Shown here one piece after another: positions 1 through 13,600 of a DNA stretch of 64,000 nt (positions within the stretch are counted from its first letter, which is position 1; each line of letters starts with the position of its first letter). This DNA comes from Trichoplax adhaerens (Eukaryota; Placozoa; Uniplacotomia; Trichoplacea; Trichoplacidae). A program made the translations under genes and the position numbers. The notes under the pieces are model-generated. The model was not told the DNA's origin. It saw only the letters and a list, made by a program, of their open reading frames with translations, and did no database searches. The stretch lies in assembly GCF_000150275.1 (NCBI RefSeq), contig NW_002060953.1:840675-904674 (forward strand). The letters are read 5' to 3'.

Positions 1-1147
1 TTTTTATTAATCTACTGTTTGGAAGATTAATTTTAAGAAGCTCTAATATTTTCCGAAGTTCAATAGAAAAGAAAAATTATGACAGTTAATAATTTATGCG
101 TCAAGCTACAACAAGGGAACAACACTGTTACCGAAATTTATATTCTTTACGATAATAGGTCATGACAACAATCTTCATGGAAACGTATTCTGACTCCGAC
201 TTGCACGAATTTTTAGCTATTTTCTAAATGATAATGTTCTGGCGAGATACAATTGCCCCATTATTTTGGTAATTTAGTCAGTTGAAAAACAATTTTTCTC
301 AGTTTCCATTTACTTTGAACTGAGGTTAATTGATAAAAATTGCATTAGGGCTATACTATTTCACTTCTCAAGGAAAGTAGCCCGGAAAAATATTTCATTA
401 TCTCCTTTAGAACGCCGGTATTAATTATTGCAAAAATTATAATTTAAGTTTGCGTTGATTCGCATACTCGTTAGCCAGTTATCCGTTCAAATTTTATTTT
501 TGATAATATAATCATCAGGCGATAAAATATACCATATTATAGATATTAACTTTTACCAATTAAAGTTGCACTGAGAGTATCCATGTTCAATTGCGAGAAT
601 GTTACCATAGTTTGACACTTAATCAGTAATGTAATATAACCATATTCATTAAAGAGTAATCATTAACGGTGCATTTATTTTACTTGACACCGCTCTCATT
701 ACACATTAAATGAATGCGAATGAACGATGTTGTGCAAAACAACTTTTCCTAGCATACAGTTACAAAAGACCGGAAATTCATTTCGAAGTTCATAGCCTAC
801 TGACATTTGATTAAGAATGGCTTTCTAGATTTAATTCAATAAATTGCAATCCTCGAGCGCTATTTATGTTAATAGGGGATAGATGTAAAAATTGCTGAAT
901 AATTTGCCTGGATTACCTACGCTTTGAATCAATATATAGACTTTCAGAAGTGACAACTGCTTACTGAAGGCTTTCATTGATAGATTACGAGCATTTTATT
1001 ACCTTTAAAAAGGGAATATCAGCTAAGATATTTGTACATAAAAAATTCCAATACGATAAGGCAATAGGTTACACTCTTCTTCTTTACTATATTTAAGTCT
1101 TTGAGAAGAAAAACATAATAATTCTTTTATAACCTTTGCTTATATAG
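1..1147. other. 5' flank or upstream introns of the first LRR receptor gene; no exon recognised
   Basis: AT-rich sequence upstream of the LRRCT exon at 1148. That exon begins in phase 2, so at least one coding exon (signal peptide, LRRNT, perhaps repeats) must lie here or left of the window. I looked for leucine-rich repeat exons in the right phase and found none I could support. Confidence 0.5.
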
Positions 1148-3127
1148 GATTTTCAAAGAAAATTTTCCTTGCGATGCCGATGTTCTAAAATTAATGATGT
1201 TATTGAGACTTGCAAAGGCAAGACCCCTTCGAATTGTAAGTAAATGCAGTCAACGGCAAAATTCACAGGGGTTGGCATTAATTGATCTCAAGCAATTGGA
1301 CTTTTATCCAAAGTCTCCATTTGAATCTCGAGGTAAGAAAATATTTATTATTCTAACAGTCCTAAACATAGAGTATAAGTATTTAATTATTCTAATGGTC
1401 CTAAACATAAAGCATGAAATACGTACCAAAGATTGCAATAGTAAATATGGTATAGGTACATGAAATCTATTTTTACATACTACATATTTTATGGATATAT
1501 ACAGTGTGTATGATTAAGATATAATAGTAGTATTGGTAATAATTCAGTACCAGTATTCAACCCCTAAGCATTTCAGTATTTTACAACATTAGACAGTTTT
1601 CTTCATAGACTAAATCTCGTACCGATGGCTTTCTGTTAGAAAGACTAAAACATAATATACATTCGACTTTTATTCATATTATGATTCTGGATTTATTCAC
1701 GTTAGCACTCTTTAAGAACTATTCACGATGTGCTACATCTTTTAGCATCAATAAAAGATTGAGCGTATTTACTAGTTGGGCACGAGATTATTTGCTTCTA
1801 CGTACATAAACTACTCTGTATTAGCGATCGCCAGTGCATGTAAGATAATACGACGGTTATTGCAGATATGCTGTACCTTAAAATTTTTTATCCCGATTTG
1901 GCTTTGACTGTACTGTTATGCAACAATATCAGACCTAAACGATAAAAATCGAATGTTTTCTAACTGTGTAGTAATGGAAGCTTGGTTAAAAATGGTAAGG
2001 TAAATATGAGTTGATGAAGTTTACTATTCCTTAGGGGTGTTATCTAGAATAAGCTTTTTTACATGCTAGAAAAAATCAATTATTCTACTGCTGGTGAAGC
2101 TTCTTTTTAAAAATGCATTAACTGTGCTATTCAATACCAGATTTTAAGTAAGCTTTGCATTGCCTTATATGCAGTTACTTATTTGCTTTATCATGAAGGT
2201 TTGCGTTTACGACGTGCTACTCCTAAAAATCTCTTCATGCAAGCTATAATTCTCGGTACCTGTTTTAGTGGAGGACTTGCACTTGTAATTCTAATTTGTT
2301 GGCGTAATCGAATGAAGAGAAAACTTCTGGATCGAAGTGAGGAAAATTCGACTATTAATAATACAAATGGCGAGAATAATTTGCAAGTATTTCCTTCAAC
2401 TCCTATAGCGTGCGTCTATAGTGATACTTCTGATCGGACTCAGATTGGTAGGTAGTATTAAAAAGTTGCATCACTCTTTTAGATTTTGCTATTTTATATA
2501 GTACGCAAGCATACATTCGAATGCAAGCTTAAGGAGAGCACTAATTATTGTTATTTAGCTATTGATCCAATTTAACCATTGATAGGTAATTCTAATGCAG
2601 CTACATCCACTGACCCACTTGCACAACCAGAAGGTAATGCGTCGAGATAGCTTATTGAAATTAATTAATTTACCAATGGAATATGCTTCTCATTGTTATC
2701 ATCTCCCCTATTCGCTTGTGTAGCTCCTCCGCTATATCATGGTAAGTGTATAAGCTTAATATGAAAAAAACAATAGTGCTTTTGGTAAATTGCCTACCTT
2801 CCTCTACTTCGCAATTCTAAAATTGGCGGTATGGGTTAAAATAATTTGATTGGTGCAAATTATAATTACAGAGTTTAGGAATTATGAGTCTACTAGCTTT
2901 AATCCTGAAATTTCGAAAACAGCTTATAAAGAGTCAGGTGAAAAATATTCGAAATTATTGACATGTGTATAACTTAAAAGCTAGAAATGAGTAATATTTT
3001 GATTTGGTAGATTACCCTAATTTTCATTGCTAATTTTTTTTACTTAGAAATAGCTAACGAACCCCCTCCCTATCACTTGATTTTATCATCGAAATGCAAA
3101 GCTGAATTAGTATCAGAATGGGTTTAA
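1148..3127 (+). CDS. Single-pass LRR receptor with PPxY cytoplasmic tail (5' end missing)
   Basis: Proposed exons: 1148-1332, 2175-2447, 2586-2633, 2724-2741, 2872-2937, 3048-3127 (TAA stop). The first exon encodes an LRR C-terminal cap: it opens with a NFPCDADVLK-type start, then LLRLAK, a second Cys and a closing LALIDLKQLDF stretch. The next exon holds a hydrophobic helix (IILGTCFSGGLALVILICW) followed by basic RNRMKRK, so the tail is cytoplasmic. Later small exons carry PPLY (2724-2741) and PPPY (3048-3127), both fitting the PPxY ligand motif of WW domains. Every intron after the cap exon is phase 1, as in the paralogue at 24-27.7 kb. A 51-nt exon present in the paralogue between the cap and the helix was not found here. 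The LRR region itself is not visible. Family known: LRR ectodomain receptors. Inferred: signalling through NEDD4-like or YAP-like WW proteins. Confidence 0.72.
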
Positions 3128-4690
3128 GTGAACTCTATGCCGTACAATAAGATATGAACTACTTTTTACCGGACTTCCATAAATTTGTTTCTTGTGCATT
3201 TGTTATGCGGAACTCGTAGATAACCTTATAATTTCAGTCGTTGCTTACATATTTAGGATAATAAGCGTATCAAAGGTTGGAAAGATATGCGTCTATTAGC
3301 CTACTTTGTAATTCATTTGGATGTTGTGCTATTTTAACTCATTAAGGTCACTAATGCAATTAGGTAGATTAGATTAATATTTGCTAATCATTTAGATTAA
3401 AGTAGTCATAAGCTGCAATAATGTGGTTCTAAGAGACTTTCTGTATAAAACTTAAATCTACTGTATAAAATTCCTTATTCGCTCGCGTAATATAATAAAT
3501 AATTGTGAAAAAATTTTAGGTTATATCGCTGATAGCATCGATATATGCTAAATTTTAAAAGACTAGAGATTATTGCAAGTTTTTAGTACATTAACTCCCA
3601 AGTAAAGTCGGCTAGACGAATTCATCCCTGATGTCTATATATTTCTAAAAATTGCTTACTTACGCACTCCAATTTTGCAGCATCTAGACTCTAGACTCGA
3701 TGATAATTGCTAACTAGTTACCTATATCATCTCAAAGTGGATGGTATTTAGCTACTCTTTTAGGCTTTATGATTACTCGGTCTATGTTTATTACAATAAA
3801 ATTAAGCACTACACCTATAGTATACTACCTGGCACCATTCTACACTGGAAGAAAACGGAAATCTTTTGAAACTTTCCTACGACATTTTCTGTATCCCATT
3901 GTCTAGGTTGTAGCTATGTCCACTTTTTATTGGAATATACTAGCATCGGCCGCTAGGGACTTTTCTAATTCTAGTGTTTTAATGTTTCTATTTCTCCCTA
4001 ACCCTAATCAATAGGTATGTTTCTAGTGGTTCATGATATTAGCAACCTAATATTGATTGCTAGCAGTGATTTTGTAACATGTCGGTATAATATTTTTTGA
4101 ATTAATTTTCTGGCATTAGGATAAAGGAGTATTACTGAACAAAAATACGTTCTGCTTTATATCTCATATTTTATCGAAGCAAGAAAGAATCAAGATGTAG
4201 TGAGTGAATACTGTCAATAAAGATTTTCAAGAGATAGGTTCTCGATTTTTACTTTAGTTTCATTTATAAATACTCAGAGAATCTATAATCTATAAAATAC
4301 GTAAACTGCGTAAAAGTTTAACATTATAGTCCTGATATATATCCACTAAATTTCGCAGAATTTCATTTACTATTGGCAATTTTCTGGTAAGGTATTAACT
4401 GCTTTGAGTTTGTACGCTATATTTAGTAACAGCTATATTACATGAAAGAGATCGTATTTGTGAAAAGAGAGTAAACGGTTGTAAGTACTAGGAAATATTA
4501 ATCTTTTAATCTCATCATATATGATTCCGAAAGAAAAAAGCTTTTCCTACTCATTTTGTAAGAATTTAATAATAAGATTTAGTGCAAAAACCAAACAATA
4601 ACTGAAAATTCTTAATTAGCTTCTAATACGTACGATGTTTACTATTACTACAAGTGGAGATTGAAATAAAAAACTATCAGTTGAATCTAT
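3128..4690. other. Intergenic, no gene seen
   Basis: AT-rich sequence with frequent stops in all frames after the LRR receptor stop codon. No coding signature, RNA gene or mobile element recognised. Confidence 0.5.
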
Positions 4691-4694
4691 TGGA

Positions 4695-5040
4695 GCTTGA
4701 GTAATAAGCTAAGGTTCTGTTTTTCAGTGACTATTGCAATGGAGATGAATGATGGTTGGTAGCTAATAATATAGTATAGATTTTATTAGGATTTTACGTT
4801 ATAAAAGAAAGAAAGTTCCTATAGACTGAATTTTAATAAGCAAAGGTTCTGGCTTTCAGTCAGATTATTGCAATGGAAATGAATGATGGTTGGTAACTAA
4901 TAATGTAACATAGATTTTATTAGGATTTTACGTTATAAAAGAAAGAAAGTTCCTATAGACTGAATTTTAATAAGCAAAGGTTCTGGCTTTCAGTCAGATT
5001 ATTGCGATGGAGATGAATGATTGTTGGTAACTAATAAATA
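4695..5040. repeat. Tandem repeat, 134-bp period, about 2.6 copies
   Basis: The segment attgcaatggagatgaatga recurs with single-base changes at 4733, 4867 and 5001, an exact spacing of 134 bases. The intervening bases (attttattaggattttacg, aagttcctatagactgaat, gcaaaggttctg) recur too. No coding content. Looks like a local minisatellite-type duplication. Confidence 0.9.
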
Positions 5041-5119
5041 TAATATAGTTTTTGTTGCGTTAGTGAAGAATCTGTAATATGCAGATACAGTAAATTTATG
5101 ATACGAGTTCAGCATTTAA

Positions 5120-5300
5120 TGATGTGATTGTAGATACTGGAATATGATGGTATGCGCTATGTTATATATGTGCGATCGACTGTATAAAAGTAGGCGACCG
5201 TTGGAAAATAAAGAGGAAGTTCTTTGATAGTCCAACGAAAAGCTTAATCTTGGTCTAACTCGAGTGTTAGAAGAGTCTCGTGTCTAGTCAATCCCTATTA
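5120..5300 (+). repeat. Direct repeat, left copy (LTR-like composition)
   Basis: Starts TGATGTGATTGTAGATACT and ends near GTCTAGTCAATCCCTATTA. It contains TATAAAAG at about 5182 and AATAAA some 25 bases further on, then a block with ctcgagtgttagaagagtc. A similar copy in the same orientation lies at 6153-6322. The TATA-to-polyA-signal order and TG/TA ends resemble an LTR. No target-site duplication, primer-binding site or polypurine tract was seen, so a dispersed repeat is equally possible. Confidence 0.6.
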
Positions 5301-6152
5301 TACTGTCCAAGACTGACATCCAAATTAGTCGCTAGGTTGATTTTATTTTGCACTAACGACTACTGACGACCGTTGGCAATTCTGGTTCTTCCTTCCTTTA
5401 AGGTAGCCCTGTCATTAGTCATGACTATTTTAGACTACTGGAGTACACTACACGGAAATGTGGAAAGCACTGTACGCGTACAAGTACTGTCCACTGTACA
5501 GAAGTTCTTTCTCGATCTCAATTTGACGTAGTTTAATAAATAAATAAAATATCGAAATGGCGTCCAAATTAAAAATTAATTATTTTTGTATAGTACGTCA
5601 ATTTACTTAATTAATGATGAGATTGTGGTAGATTATGTTAGTAAAGGGAGAGCAATGACTGATGATAGAATGGTTCGTCTCATAGTACTTGATCACCACT
5701 CTCGCAAGAAGTATGATGGCACACGGAAAAGCTAGAGTACAGTATCACCGCTGCAGCAATCCTAGAAAAAAATAATATTAATATACTGTACAGCGCGTTC
5801 TACTTTTATGTTAGAAATCTGCCACATTGCCAATAGCTTTTTCTGATACCGACTGTCCGAGAGTTGTTGTCCCTCTTTCTCTCTTATATTGGTCCCAGCT
5901 GTCACTGCTCACACAGTATTCTAAACCTAATCCTAATCGCTAGCATATTTCCTTACACGGCTTCATAGTACTTAAGAACAACATCTATACTTTGTCAATC
6001 TTGGCAGTCATACACCTAATGTGCATAATTTATACTGCACTAGCTGCAAGAATTCTACATCAGTATTTAACCGGGTACTATTTTGCTCTGAAATGCTAGT
6101 CATCATGCTTTTCTATAATTTCCGCGAGCAAATTCACTACTTTAGCACGTAA
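5301..6152. other. Spacer between the two direct repeats
   Basis: About 850 bases without an ORF of note. It includes a cluster of TACTGT/ACAGTA words near 5465-5505. If the flanking repeats are LTRs, this would be the interior of a very small non-autonomous element. Confidence 0.4.
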
Positions 6153-6322
6153 TGATGTAATTGTAGATACTATAATATTACATATGTGCGATAGAGAGTA
6201 TAAAAGTATGTGACTGTTAGAAATAAAGGCAGTTCTTTGGTAGTCAAACAAAAAGGTTGTGCTGGTTAATCTTGGTCTCGCTCGAGCATTAGAAGAGCCT
6301 CGTGTCTAGTCAATCCCTATCA
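6153..6322 (+). repeat. Direct repeat, right copy (LTR-like composition)
   Basis: Starts TGATGTAATTGTAGATACT and ends CAATCCCTATCA. It shares the TATAAAAG box, the AATAAA about 25 bases further on, and the terminal block (ctcgagcattagaagagcc, gtctagtcaatccctat) with 5120-5300, with several small indels. The bases outside the two copies differ. Confidence 0.6.
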
Positions 6323-6622
6323 GCTAGCATGCTACACACTATGGTATTGAACTATAGATGGATTGGCTCAAGTGTTAATGAAGAGCTAGAATTAAGGTAG
6401 ATATTTATTTGGCGAAATAAGTACAAAGCAATTAAATATTAGGATATTAATTATCCATGGATTTCCAAGTTTTGTTGACGAGTGTATGAAAACCTCTTAA
6501 TCAATAAGAAATAATTTATTTTGATCCAAAGATTAACGTGGTCGTTGATGTTGGAAAATATACTGCCTGTGCCAATGATCATATTCAACTAAATTAATTA
6601 ACGTTTGGCCGCAGTTATTAGA

Positions 6623-7690
6623 TCAGATGTTTACTGGTATAATCCTCTGCTTTCTTGATTTAAAACATAAAATTGATTTCATAGCGATATTGAAAGGAGG
6701 ATTGTAAAAGTAACAAATGAAAATATTGGCGACGCTATCAAAGCAAGTTAAATATTTAGTTAAAACACGAATCATTAATATTTTTGATCTCATATGACAA
6801 TCATACTTGCTGTAAGCTATTGTTATTAATTCCATAAGTTTAGTATTAATTAAGATGACATAGATCCAAAACGGCAACCATACCATTAAGTAGACAATGA
6901 AGATAGCAAATGACATTTTACGCAATTTTAGCTTGACTTGATCGATTCTTCGCACTCGTTGATGACAACGTAGACCATCCGATGATTCACCTTGTCCACT
7001 GCTAACGGAATCTATAGACAAATCGTTGATATTACGCAAGATTTGAATGTTGAAGAATGCCACAATTACGATAGGTACGGTATAGGTAAAAAAGAATAGT
7101 GAGAAATCATAAACAGCGCGTATGGAATTTATTCCTGGAAGAGGATAGAGTATACAGTATGACGATACACCATATTTCTTAACGGTCAATATAATAGTGT
7201 AAGGAAGCATGTAGGATATACCTGTTATCCATATCACAATTATGCAATACACGGCTTGCCTTCTATTTGGTTGGGCTTGCAAAGGAGTACAAAATGCACA
7301 AAATCGAGCGTAACACATTAAGATGATGCTAAATGCTGATACAATAACCGCTACAATAAAGGTGGAATGCGTAATTTTACATAAAAATTCTCCAAATGGC
7401 CAAGTACTATTATAGGAAAAGTCAGAAATAAATTGAAGTAGTGTCGATATTACAGATAAAATTGTAACAGCGCTGTAATTGACCATCATTATGTTAGTAT
7501 AGGTCCATAATCGTCTAGTGCGGATAACAATATAACTAATGCTTAAATTACCAATTATTGATACCGCAAATGCAAATAAAAAAATAGAAATTTTTAGAAC
7601 TGTAACCATACTGTCGATCATTGGATAATTACCATGATCGATACATTGAGATAAATTACTTCGAAGTGTCTCGTTCGCTGTCGAATTCAT
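6623..7690 (-). CDS. Class A (rhodopsin-type) G protein-coupled receptor, intronless
   Basis: An uninterrupted 355-residue seven-helix protein of normal class A length. The N-terminus carries three N-glycosylation sequons (N2, N6, N12). N48 in GNLS is the TM1 hallmark. C104 and C179 are placed for the usual TM3-ECL2 disulfide. W154 marks TM4, P206 TM5 and VWLPFW (270-275) TM6. Three hallmarks are altered: the TM2 acidic residue is Thr (NYSAVT, 71-76), DRY at the end of TM3 is ARF (128-130), and NPxxY in TM7 is NIFIC (322-326). Helix 8 begins NPPFN. The start Met fits the sequon-rich extracellular tail. Close paralogue at 13946-15031. The ligand is unknown; many early-animal class A receptors belong to lineage-specific expansions. 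Confidence 0.93.
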   Translation of the reverse strand: MNSTANETLRSNLSQCIDHGNYPMIDSMVTVLKISIFLFAFAVSIIGNLSISYIVIRTRRLWTYTNIMMVNYSAVTILSVISTLLQFISDFSYNSTWPFGEFLCKITHSTFIVAVIVSAFSIILMCYARFCAFCTPLQAQPNRRQAVYCIIVIWITGISYMLPYTIILTVKKYGVSSYCILYPLPGINSIRAVYDFSLFFFTYTVPIVIVAFFNIQILRNINDLSIDSVSSGQGESSDGLRCHQRVRRIDQVKLKLRKMSFAIFIVYLMVWLPFWIYVILINTKLMELITIAYSKYDCHMRSKILMIRVLTKYLTCFDSVANIFICYFYNPPFNIAMKSILCFKSRKQRIIPVNI

Positions 7691-10600
7691 TATGCCAATC
7701 GTTAGAAATGCTTCAACTTTACTGCGATTGTCTGCCCCTTACTTTTTGAAGAAACTTGAAATTAATGAAGGTAACAATTTGTTGCTACAGTATTAAATTC
7801 TCTCTGCTATTAAATATCTTTATGACGACTGTTTTTGCTTGATAATAAATTATGTATACATCCAATGCCGTTGGTAAATATTTTATTGACCTAGTAAGAC
7901 CGGATGTGAATTAATGATGTGGCAAATTAAGATGCCACCTATGTCGTAGGTACTGAGTTAATCATCTGCTTGATCGACTTAAATTATATGTGACGTATTA
8001 GATTGATGAAAGTATTATCATTGCATTATACAAGAAATATAATCTGCCATCTTCAAATATTAATTTGGTAGCGTTGCTTAAGTCATAGTCTTCGAGTAGA
8101 TAAGTACTTTGCGATGATATATACCCAAAGTCAAATCTTTAATGAAAGTATTTCACAAAAGGTTTATATGCCAAACGTAGCTAAAACGTAGCAGAATTAA
8201 TTTCATATAAATTGTTTAGTGACAATACTTACTATTAAAGGGACCAGATAAGTCAATATTCCATTGTTTAACTGAGAGTGAAACCTTAGGACATACTCGT
8301 AAATGCATTTAATTTGCTGATTTAGATAGGTCAAATTGATTTGTATATGCTAATATCGTTAACAGTTAGTCATACGATCAGTTTGTCACCTGCGAATAAT
8401 TCACGATGATGTTAGGATTTATTCTATATTTCTATTAATTAAGACTCCAAGGTTACCAATTGATGATAATGACTAGGGGAAGTGAGTAATTTTGAATAGG
8501 TTATGAATTAGCGATAAATACTCAAATATTGTAAATAATTGATTACTTTCATTTGTTACCTAATTTAAAATAAAGCTAAAAAATGTATAGAAATACTGCT
8601 AATTATTCTAATTGATGTCTTTGCTATCAAAATTTGCGAGAGATAACTTTAGCAATATTGTATCTCGCATGTTATAAAATACCACACTTGAGTATTCATA
8701 AAAGTTAAGTAAATAAAAATTTTTGCTTGCAATAACTTATGTCGTACATGTTCTAGAGTATAATTAAGCAATTCCTGTGGCATTTTTAAGCTTCATTTCT
8801 TTCTCAAATTGTATACTTTCCAACTCAGTTTGTATATTTTCATATATAACCATCATGTAATTGAATTGATTTTAAATTAAGATTAGAATATGAAATATCA
8901 TGGAAATTGAATTCAACTTCACTATATTCAGTAATACTCTGTCTCTAATTCATAATTTAGTTTACAGTCTGTACACTATTATGTGAATTAGTTTAATATT
9001 TAATAAAAATCTGTTTAGAAAGTGAAGGATAAACAATTGGACAGTGCTTGGATTTAGGATATAATTATCAATACGTTCTAAAATAGCTTTGTAACGTCGT
9101 ACTGCCCTTTGAGAAAGTTCTCCGAATTGCGATCCTGTCTTTAATTAAAATATATACTTAAGGTCACGATAAATTATTAGTAAAACCATAATAAAAGATA
9201 ACATTGATTGAATTTAATGATGCATTTAAAGTTCACAGTTATGAGATTAAAAAAGTAAAGGGTAGATTTGCGTTGGAATTTTAGGAAACTAGAGTTTCCT
9301 ATGCATTTCATCCCGTAATTGATAGCGTCGCTAATTATAATCTATGGAGTTATTACATAACATTGGCTGGTAAAGTGTAAAAGCGAAGTATAAAAAGATA
9401 CTGTAGGAGTCTGTTCATTGTAGGTTTTGGGTAATTAAATTTCTAATAAGTCTGAAGATTTGAATTTGTAATTACTGCGAGAAATCGCTTGAATTGAAAA
9501 AATGACTCATGCGTTATAATTTATCAGCAAAATCTTTGGAATTTATATCAGTATATATCAAAGTACATATAATATATGATGTAATAAATATTTACAGTTA
9601 AAATTGAGAGATACGCTGTATCTAGAAATACTAATCGATAATATTTTATTTTAGAAGTTTATTGAATATTGATTGCGTCATCATACGGTAATTGAGCTTT
9701 CATGTTCTTAGAATTTTTATTCAAATTGGTTATATTATTATGCCTGCATTTGCTAATATAGGAGCGGGTGTATACTATTAATGAACTATTAGTCCTTCAT
9801 AGCGCTGATGCTTTCAATTTTTTCCTTGAATATTTTATATTTTTAGATACATCTAGGTAATTGTTACGAGTTTGCTATAAAAATTATTTAGTTCTGTTAG
9901 GAATTTATGATTCTATGATTTTAGAAATTTTCTTTTACATGAAAATGGTTCGTATGAAAGACTTATAGAAACATATACTAATAATTTATATAATAGCTAT
10001 CAGTTGTAACTGACAATATCTCACTCTTAAATAGTGTTATTAATATTATAATTGTGCCAAAATCAATCCATGGAAGTAAAACCTATTGTGATTGCATGCG
10101 GCCATTATATCATTCAGATTTACTGAAATAATTTTGGCCTGTTAATTATTCTTATATTTGTATCCATGTAGCTTGATGTCACTGCCAAGCTTTGGTCGTG
10201 AGAATGATTATGATTACATACAGTAGGCTGTGTATAACAGTGTCTGCAGTCTACGATATTAAAATGATGTTTTGGTGAGCTAGCTCATATATAAGATACT
10301 AGTTTTGTAAGTTGAATCGTTAGTTCTATAATCAAACCTTATACTTTTGCTATTTGTTAATGCTTATATTATTTAAGTAATCAACTACTTTTGACTAAGG
10401 TTAAGTCGTATTTAGAACATTTTGGATGAGTTGTCTCAGTGTGATTGGATATCTCCATTTAAATTGATTTAGGGTTTTCTTGATCTAAAGCTTTCTTTAA
10501 ATACAAATTAGGATCTAGTGGTGACGAAAAAGTTCTCATTTACTTAGTAATAAACTTTATTTACCGTAAACAGGCATTGGCTGTTTTCGTGTATATGACT

Positions 10601-13600
10601 TAGGCTTCTAGTCGCCGAAACGATATTGTACTTAGTTGTCTGGATTTGTAACGCTCCGAGACTTACCTGACTACTTTATTTGCTTAGTTCAATTGGTGGA
10701 ATGATTGAGATATTTAGTGTTAATCTTTCTCGTAGCATTCGTTAGTCATTTATGTTATAGTGGTTGGTCTAACACTTGGATACTTAAAAGAAATATGTTA
10801 ATAAAATTTCTTAATAAAAATTAGCTATTAATTCAGAAATTAGTGGACATACCACAGAATGTAGGTGAAAATAGACAAGTTCGACTTATTCAGATTTTTT
10901 AAGATATTTAGACAGTCATTATCTGAAAATATTCGTATCATAAAAAGCTACTTATAAATATCGGTATAAAATTCGAGCAGCAAATAACGATTGCTAAAAT
11001 TACGTTTAATGAATTTTCGAATCCTGAAGACCTTATAATGTAGTAGACGCTACAAATTGGGTATTTACGCAATGACATGTTTTGATATAAAAGTATACTG
11101 TAACTTCTAGAAAACAGATAGTTTTTATTCAAGCAATAGAAGGAGATTCTGGTTACTAAACTGTATTTGCTTAATTTAAAGGTCGTGTAGTCCAAAATAT
11201 ATAAACACGTAAAATGCTCAGTTTTGTTATTTATGAAAGTGTAACTATTGTAATTCTAAACGAATAAAGGTGCATGGAATCTTTCAATTTTGCTCATATA
11301 TTAAAGTTTGCGGTAATTCAAGGATATTCTTATTTTTTTTTAGCTCATTCCAAAATCTAATCTCATAAAGTGAGTGAAATCAAATTCCACTTTGAGTTAT
11401 AATAAATTCTATTAGTATTACGAACGATAAGGTTTTTACCTCTTCTTATAAAATCATCGATTTTCTTAACTGTTACATTCACAGAATTTAAAGATATACT
11501 AGTACAATGTTCTAATATTCGCTAATAATTAAATAAACTGTTCGATTTGATAGAGCTAGTATCAATATTTTACCAAATTTGAGTCCTTCTGTGCATTCAT
11601 AGCAGCTATTTCATAACTATTGAAAATATTTGTGGATAGGTTAATGAGTTTGAATGCTAGAGACTTATAATCTTACTATGATATTAAGAATATTCGAGCC
11701 TTAATTTACACAATTCTATTCATTTTCTTTGTTAGCTTTTCTCATATGAGCAAGCTCTATCATGCTAATCCATCATATAGCCCTCAGATCGTTGGTGTTC
11801 TTTATGGCTACTTTTAGGCATTAATTAACCAACATAATCAAATATGTGCATGTAGGTCATTGTATCGAAGAACGTACGTGATACCACAATCTATAACTAA
11901 GGTCCATAACTCCTGTCTATAATCAGCATCAATAATACTTGTTACAAAATTAAAATATGATATTCTCCACATAGGGCACTGCTATATGGCACACAATTCA
12001 AAGAACTGTGACTACTTTTACTGCAGTTAATGCATATACGTTATCCCTATGAAAAGGTAATTAAGTTTTGTTTTGATAGTTTATTCAAGATATTTTAAAC
12101 TAGTTATTAGGGTGATTGCTCGCAGAAAAAGGGCTGTTAGCTTAGATTACATTCGTGGTTATTATAATAACGATAAATGAATTAAATTTCTGGATAAGGT
12201 CACAAAATGAAAGATAACGTCAGTTCTAATTTGTACAATACATAAATAAAAATCGGCGATGCCTTAATAAAATGAAAATAACAATTTACTTGTTTACTAA
12301 AAGGATTTTACGTGGTAAATATAACATAATGCTTATGACCGTAATTGTGATTTTAGATATCTGAAATTTCATTTTGGATTCATAACACGGTGTAGTGAAC
12401 AGATGTAAAGTTAAATGAAAGTTAATTAAACGAAAAAATTCAACAAATATTCATGTTCATGGCCGATATTTAGTCGTATCGCATAAACTACTCGCAAAAT
12501 TAGAGTACGATATTTTAGTAAAACCTTGTCAGTTCGCGGTATCAATTTAAGAACTCCTCAGTTTTTAATATCTACCAGTGAGTTTTATATCTAAAACTTT
12601 GACAAGAAGAATCTTTAATTTCGTTTCATACGTCGGTGCTTATTTATGGGTATAAATTCTTGGTGAGAATCCTTAACATCTTAAGTGATCTTGCTTTTTG
12701 TGTTTGATTTTTAGAATTTGCATGGTTAAAAATAATTTCTGCTAAACTAGATATTTATGCAATGAAAGTGCGAGTCTTGAGCCACGTCAATGTAAAGATA
12801 TTAGCATTCGGAAAGCTAACCATTAAATACAGAATTGTTTAATTAAGGTAGTACAGAAACAATAAAACTTAAAGTATTCATTCCCGATATCGCTTCGACT
12901 ATAGCACATTAGCAATTAAGCCCTTGTCTATATATAGTAAATGTGAAAATACTGTAGAAATACGCTTGCCTTAGGGTAGGTTACCGTAGATATTGATTCG
13001 TTATTATATTTGTTTAGTTGACTATACGATCACTGTAATAGCCAGTAAAGCTACTGTACACTTGATTTACTTTTAGGTTATAAACCAAAGGAAATACGTC
13101 AGGATACCAAAACAGTATAAGCAACTACGCTTACTTTGGTTTGAAAATTAGAATTCTATTCTTATATTCTGCTTCATGAAGTCATCGATGAGAAATTAAA
13201 ATCCGAAAACTAATTCACTTCATAAAATCCATTAAATAGGATAACATCGAAAACGAATCTTTTTCATCTAGCTATGATTCTAAAGCCTAAATATTTGTAC
13301 AATATAAGCAAGAGAAAACTTTTACGTCTACTTTCTAAAATTTTAGCGATGAAAGTATTATCTTAAACTGGAACTCTTATTACAGGAGAAGCTGCGTAGA
13401 TTTAAGTGACATCAAATACAGATTTTTCAGTAATGATTTTTAAAGTTTATTCTATCAGTGGCTAGCGAGTGATCTTACTGTCAGCAAAGTTATTTATTTT
13501 GATAATATGGGATATAATATTGTAAAATATTTAAACTGAAATGCTGACCTACTTTGATGATGATATTTGCAGTCAATTTAAATTTATAAAAGTTTACGAT

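Noticed and set aside
890-935. Leucine-rich stretch LLNNLPGLPTL upstream of the first receptor
   Set aside because: Looks like an LRR, but stops at both ends and no usable splice sites in the required phase.
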